Below, piece after piece: positions 17,958 through 23,171 of a stretch of DNA of 23,171 nt; position 1 is the stretch's first letter, and each line of letters begins with the position of its first letter. The notes under the pieces were generated by a model. The model worked only from the letters and a program-made list of their open reading frames with translations, did no database searches and was not told where the DNA came from. The DNA lies in assembly GCA_949751835.1 (NCBI GenBank), contig CATKHK010000186.1, forward strand, positions 1 through 23,171, given 5' to 3'. A program made the translations under genes and the position numbers. Source of the stretch: Blepharisma japonicum. Its lineage: Eukaryota > Ciliophora > Heterotrichea > Heterotrichida > Blepharismidae.

Positions 17958-20900
17958 ATGAAAAGTCTTATAAGCTTTCTAGCCCTTATATGACTAGCTA
18001 TTGGAGATCCTACAAGAACTACTAAAGATGGATACTTGGATCCTGGAAAAATCAGATGGTGGAAAGATAGTTGGGCTCCTAATCCTATTGAGCTCTCTCA
18101 AACCAATTCTGGGACCACTGGTGTTACTGTCACTGTCAACTTTAGACCTCAAACATCTTTACCGACAACTGGGAATATGGGAATTGTTACTGTAATTGTG
18201 CCATCAACTTTTGCAACCACTACAAGTTATACTTCTGACTCGATGGCAATTGTAGCGAATAAAGATCTTTCGTTTCCATTTACTATATCAACCTCATTAC
18301 CTTCTGCAGGAGTCTATGGACCTTTCCAAATCTTCACCAGAACCTCAACATCTGGGCAAATCTACGATGCAAACTACGTTTTCGGTTGTGTCGCAGTTTC
18401 AGCCTCAGTTTCTTCTCCTTCTGCTAGCTCCATGACAGTGGGTTTAGTCACTTTAACCTCTACTACAGCAATTGTTGGCTCATCAGATGGACTTTACTTT
18501 ACTTTTACAATTCCTGCAGGCACTAATCTTTGGAAACACGATATTTTTGAAATTATCCCTGATACTCATTGGACTATGCCTTCGACCCCAACCTGCTCTT
18601 CTGTTGATATTACAAGCATTACTAATAATATCAAAGGCCCTAAAGCAGACAATAGCCTACCTTGTGCTGTTGCTCAATCTGGAGGGGCTAATGGAGGATA
18701 TAAAACTTCTAAAGCAAGCTCAGCTTCTGCTACAAACAGTATTTATATATATGGACTTTCTCAAGATGTGATTATAACTTCAAGCTATCAAGTTAAACTT
18801 CAAGTCTCCAGCTTTACTCTGCCTTCTTCAGCTGTTTCATCATCAAGTTTTAGTTGGACTCTAAAAATATGGAGATGGGGAACTACTAATTTGCTTGCTA
18901 ATTTTGCCGGATCTGGGCCATTGACACCTGTAGCTGGGGCTATAACAGTAAATTCATGGGTTCCATATAATACTAATGTGCAATCAACAGATATCCCGAA
19001 TACTACAAACGCTTTTTATATCTTTACTAAACTTTCTTTGCAAACAGCTCATCCAATTACAACTGGATCAATTACTATTAACTTTAACAGCAATGTAGAC
19101 ATTAATAATGGCAAATGGTGGCAAGATCCTTTTGATGGAACTGGGTCAAATAATAAAGCCTTATGTTACTTGAATACCTACGCCAAAGGTGTGACTTGTA
19201 GTGTAAGCACTTCAACCCAATCAGCAACTATCAGCTTTGGTGCTACAAGTTCTGGCCTTGCTGCTGGTACAGCAATTTCAATTACTCTTTTAACGAAGAT
19301 TAGCTCAGGAGCTAAGGTTAGTTCAGTAACAAGTAATGATGCAACTAGTGCAGCTAATGTTATTGATCAAAATACTTCAGGATACTCTTTTACTTTTAGC
19401 AGCTCAGCTACAACATCTTTGACGTCAATGACTGATTTTCAGTTTTACGCAGCCAAAGGAACGGCGTGGACTAGTTCAGGTGCTGGAACAATCAATTATA
19501 AAGATACAACTACCACTGTTTGGAAAACAGGTTTACAAATAGGAGGCAATCTAGCTACTACTCAATACTTGATGTGGTCTGCGACACCATCAACAACCTG
19601 GGCAGCCAATTATAATTTAGTTGTAAGCTTACCTTTTTCAGGCTCAGGGGTGCAATTGAACCAATCCTATATTAAATCAACTGCATTGTTTCTAGATGCT
19701 AAAACAGCTAGCGGAGCTACAACCGGAGTTGCACTTAGTTCAACTGGTGGCTCTTCTTCTGGAGGGCCAAAATCTGGAACCCCCGGATCAATTACTATTA
19801 CAATGGCTACAGCTTCGGTTCCAGCATCAACATATGCTTATGTCTTCGCATATGGAGATCCGTCAACTACAGATACTACAGTAACTGCTCTCCCATTCGT
19901 GACTTCGAATGTTGCAACTTTCTATGAGTGCTGGGCTAAAGCTTCGCCTCCGACAGGAACTACAGCAGCCTCTGAATTTTCTAGCTACGTTTATTCAGTT
20001 GTTCCTGGATCAACAACAGACTCTAGCTTAAAATACCAACCTTTATGCACAGATAAATATGTTGGAATTCCAATTTATGCTACTTTTCATGCTCTTACTC
20101 TTACATTTAACTTTGCAGACTCAACCAACCATTACAATCTTGATATTTCTTTTACATCATCCTCAATCCCTGCTAACTTGGGTAGTGGTTTAACTGATGG
20201 AAGCAATTTCCCTGTAGTCTCAGCCACCACTGGGTTTACTCCAAGTGCCACAATTACATCTAATACAGTGACTATTAATGGGCTTTCGTCTGTGAATGCG
20301 GGAGCATCAGTTAATATGTTGCTTCCGAGTGGAAATAATGTAGGTTTAGCTGGATCCATGACTTTTTATTATCTAAAAGATGGAGCAGATCCTTCAATTA
20401 AGATGGTCTTATATACAAATTCAATTACAGATGCTCTTGCTAATGGTAGCTCAAATACATTATCCTCACCGTCACTTTCAAGCCCTGCAAGTTCATCTTA
20501 TACTGTAGGAGGTTCTTCTACTACCACTGCGGGCCTCGCAATGTCATCATCATCACCCACAATTTCTAATTATGTCGGAATTGGCTTGTATCCAGGCTTT
20601 ACTTTGCCAAGCAGCTATACATTGACTTTAGGAGCATCTACAACATTAACACCAGTTTATGGTATTTCTTCATCAAGTAGCACATTTACAGGAGGGTTCG
20701 TTATTGGATTACTTCCATCTTCAGCTACGCTTACTAGCACTGCCACTAATTTGGCTTTAAGTAGCTTAAATGCTCCATTAACTACTGGAGCATCTACAGA
20801 TGGTACTACGGCGGCAAGTTTCAATGTATACGCAACAGGCACAATAGGAAGTACATGCGTAGCTATAGGCTCAATTACTGGTATTAAGGTAAATGCTGCT

Positions 20901-23171
20901 AAAATTACAGCAGATACGTGCTCAATGGACAAGTTATACACTCAAGGTTCAGACTCAGTTGATTCTACACTCACACTTACATTTACAACTGTAAATCCAA
21001 TTCCTGCCAATGGAAGTATTAAAATTACTCTTTCAAGCTCATTCAGTGCGTTCTCCTCCGCAAGCACATCAAACCAAGTTTCAAGCTGCCAAGGAGTTGG
21101 ACTGTCTGACTACACTGCTGCTTTACCTCAAAAATGCGTCATTAGTTCATCAACAATTACTTTGTCTCAATTTGCCCAAATTGCTGCAGGAGTAGTTACT
21201 GTAAAAGTGATGCATGTAATCCCATCATCCACCACTACAACTGCATTAACTTGTTTTACAGCTGTGGGTACTTATGATTCAAATGGATATCTTATAGACT
21301 CTGTGACTAGTAGTTTAGCAAACTCTGTTACTGTAGCAGCTTCAAGTGCAGCCGGCACCACAAACACCAATTCTTTTAAGTCTAAAGCCTATCCAAATGT
21401 AGCTGGGGCAACTGCTGATATTTATCTTACCTTTTCTTTATCAAAACCAGTGCCAGCTTATGGTCTTATAACAATCACCCCAGGATTTGTCAGCTCATTA
21501 GCTCTCTCCTCTGGGGATGTCTCAAGTGCTTGCTGGACTGACATAGACTATTTATCTTGCACTGTTTCAGGCACCTCAATTCAGATACAATTAAGCAATA
21601 CTCTTGCTGTCAATACGCCAATGAGCGTGTATTTGGATATGGCTTTAGTTCTTCCTACCTCTAATTCTACTTCAACAGGCTGGACAATTTCATCCTCATG
21701 GGGTAATATCCCAATTACTGCTGATTCTACTTCTGCTTCCCCTGCAACATTCCAACAGACAATAGGAACTGCTCAGAGCAATGCTATCGTGCTAAGCTCA
21801 ATTGTGCCGATTAACTCGCAAACTGCAGATGAGACAAGCTCTTATACCTTTACTTTTACATCAGCTGTTGTAGTTGCTACTACTGATGTATTTGTGATTG
21901 AGTTTCCTAAAGACTTTAGTCCTCTTCTTGGATTAGCAAGTGCTGTATTCCCTGACTGCTCACCTTATAATTATTATACTACTTGCAGCTCGACTGTTTT
22001 AGGAATTTCAAGCGGGACTTATTGCAGCGTTGACCATTGGAAACTTACTGTGACTGGAATTTCTAAGGCAACAACTGCAACTACTACAAGTATTGATATT
22101 ACTGTGGATGGGATTCAAAACCCAGCAGCAGCTACAACCGGAAAATTCAACTTATACCAATATGGCTCAGATGGATCTGTTAAAGCTTACGTACAGAAAA
22201 CAGGTTCAGTGACTCCTACAGCCATTCCATCAACGATGGTTTATCTTAAAGATGCAACAGTGGATGTTTTAACTCTTTCGAAATCAGCTACGTATACATT
22301 TGATTTCTACCTCTCCACATCCACCACATTTACTACAGACCACATCATCTCCATCTATTTCCCATCACAATTTAATAACAAATTAAGAAACGGAAGCACA
22401 GTGCCTTGCAAGTCTGTTTACTTTGACGAATCCTCCACATCTGCCAGCACCACAACAAGCAATACTTTAAGCTCTGCAACCTCATGTTCAATCTCTGGAA
22501 GCAACGTCACTCTTCCTTTCCCAAGCTCAATGTCAGCAGCCACTGCAACAACCTCAAGGATCCAACTCCAGCTGACTGGCTTCTACAACCCTGAATCAGC
22601 CATATCAAGAAGTGCAGGATGGGACATTAGTGATTATTCCACTTTTAGTGGGTCGACTAAATATGACAGTTTCAGCAATAAGTTTTCAATAGCAATCAAT
22701 CAGAACAGCAAGACCCAAATATACGCAGAAAGTTGGCCTAACCTTAACTCAGCCTATATTGGATATAGCATAGGCTATGGAAATAGCTACTCAACTCTTC
22801 CTAGCCAAAGCTTATCTAAAATTGGATTAATGCCTGGTCAGCAAAGCACTGATATAAGTGTTTCAATCCTTGATACAAATAATTGGCCTATGAAGTCAAA
22901 ATCATATAAACTGACCCCAACTACAAATGCAAATTACCCTGATAGTGGAAACCTCAAATATACTTCAGCTTTCTATGGCTTCACTGCTTATCATATGGTT
23001 CCTCAGTTTACTTTCAGAGTAGCAGCATTAAGCAGCGCAACAAATGGAATTTATTATATCGATTGGGGAACACCTACAGAAAAATTATGGGATGGAGTTC
23101 AAAATACTTTATACGTTGCTCCAACAAGTATGTTGATAGAAGTCTGCAGCTCCTTGTCCACTGTAACTCCA
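17958..23171 (+). CDS. Surface-protein family copy D: giant secreted modular protein (3' end beyond window)
   Basis: Open without interruption for 1,738 codons to the window edge. Residues 1-16 (MKSLISFLALIWLAIG) form a signal peptide; codon 12 is TGA (17991-17993), read as Trp, while about 25 other Trp codons are TGG. The rest is Ser/Thr/Ala-rich with alternating hydrophobics, as in beta-sandwich ectodomains, with few, spaced Cys and several N-glycosylation sequons. Modules repeat with the pattern P-x-G-x-I-x-I-x-F, two Cys, then G-(I/F)-x-N-P: near residues 50, 175, 367, 1015, 1163, 1304 and 1456. From residue 1448 it matches copy B. Adding the C-terminus seen in A and B predicts about 2,250 residues ending in a GPI-type tail. 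Role: probably a cell-surface coat or adhesion protein (inference). It is unlike the Cys-rich immobilisation antigens of Paramecium and Tetrahymena. No intron seen. Confidence 0.85.

Noticed and set aside
18001-21195. Short plus and minus ORFs inside copy D (18001, 18472, 19696, 20132, 20657, 21010)
   Set aside because: All are out-of-frame shadows of the continuous 1,738-codon frame; their Leu/Gln or Val/Pro bias comes from Ser/Thr/Ala codons read in other frames.
1-23171. CRISPR array, tRNA or rRNA genes, telomeric repeats
   Set aside because: No spaced short repeats, no cloverleaf-like or rRNA-like sequence, and no CCCTAA-type tandem repeats seen on reading through.

Overview
The window reads as nuclear DNA of a heterotrich ciliate, most likely Blepharisma. 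It is AT-rich and eukaryotic, with no bacterial-style operons. Several otherwise continuous reading frames need UGA read as tryptophan (17991, 4345, 3400, 2991, 14574). UAA and UAG behave as stops: the 1,738-codon gene at the right end contains neither. One minus-strand gene is interrupted by a perfect 15-nt GT...AG intron (16509-16523), the tiny intron size typical of Stentor and Blepharisma. I infer the genus from the combination of UGA=Trp and 15-nt introns; no database search was possible.

Layout, left to right. (1) 1-173 is the last 57 codons, stop included, of a surface-protein gene, copy A, ending in a GPI-anchor-like hydrophobic tail. (2) About 960-5850 is a large decayed protein-coding gene, split across all three plus frames by at least eight frameshifts or stops. 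(3) 6120-8596 is copy B, a 5'-truncated and frameshifted relative of the giant gene at the right end. Its 3' flank matches that of copy A. (4) About 9200-9990 is a decayed minus-strand coding stretch. (5) About 10390-12320 is copy C, a much older ruin of the same family. (6) 13295-15124 is an internally deleted non-LTR retrotransposon (LINE) bounded by a perfect 15-bp target-site duplication. (7) 15517-17855 holds small or decayed genes, including the intron-bearing minus-strand gene 16221-16910, which looks intact. (8) 17958 to the window end is copy D, an apparently intact giant secreted surface protein gene that runs off the right edge.

The main theme is a same-orientation array of one surface-protein family: A, B, C and D are all on the plus strand, at different stages of decay. 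Copy D supplies a signal peptide and at least six degenerate beta-sandwich-like modules. Copies A and B supply the missing C-terminus, with a fibronectin-like segment and a GPI-type tail. Lining up B with D predicts a full D protein of about 2,250 residues. An intact gene beside truncated homologues resembles expressed/silent-copy arrays used for surface variation in other protists, but that role is inference. The frameshifts in the decayed genes look biological, since stops, truncations and indels occur together, though assembly indel errors cannot be excluded without reads.
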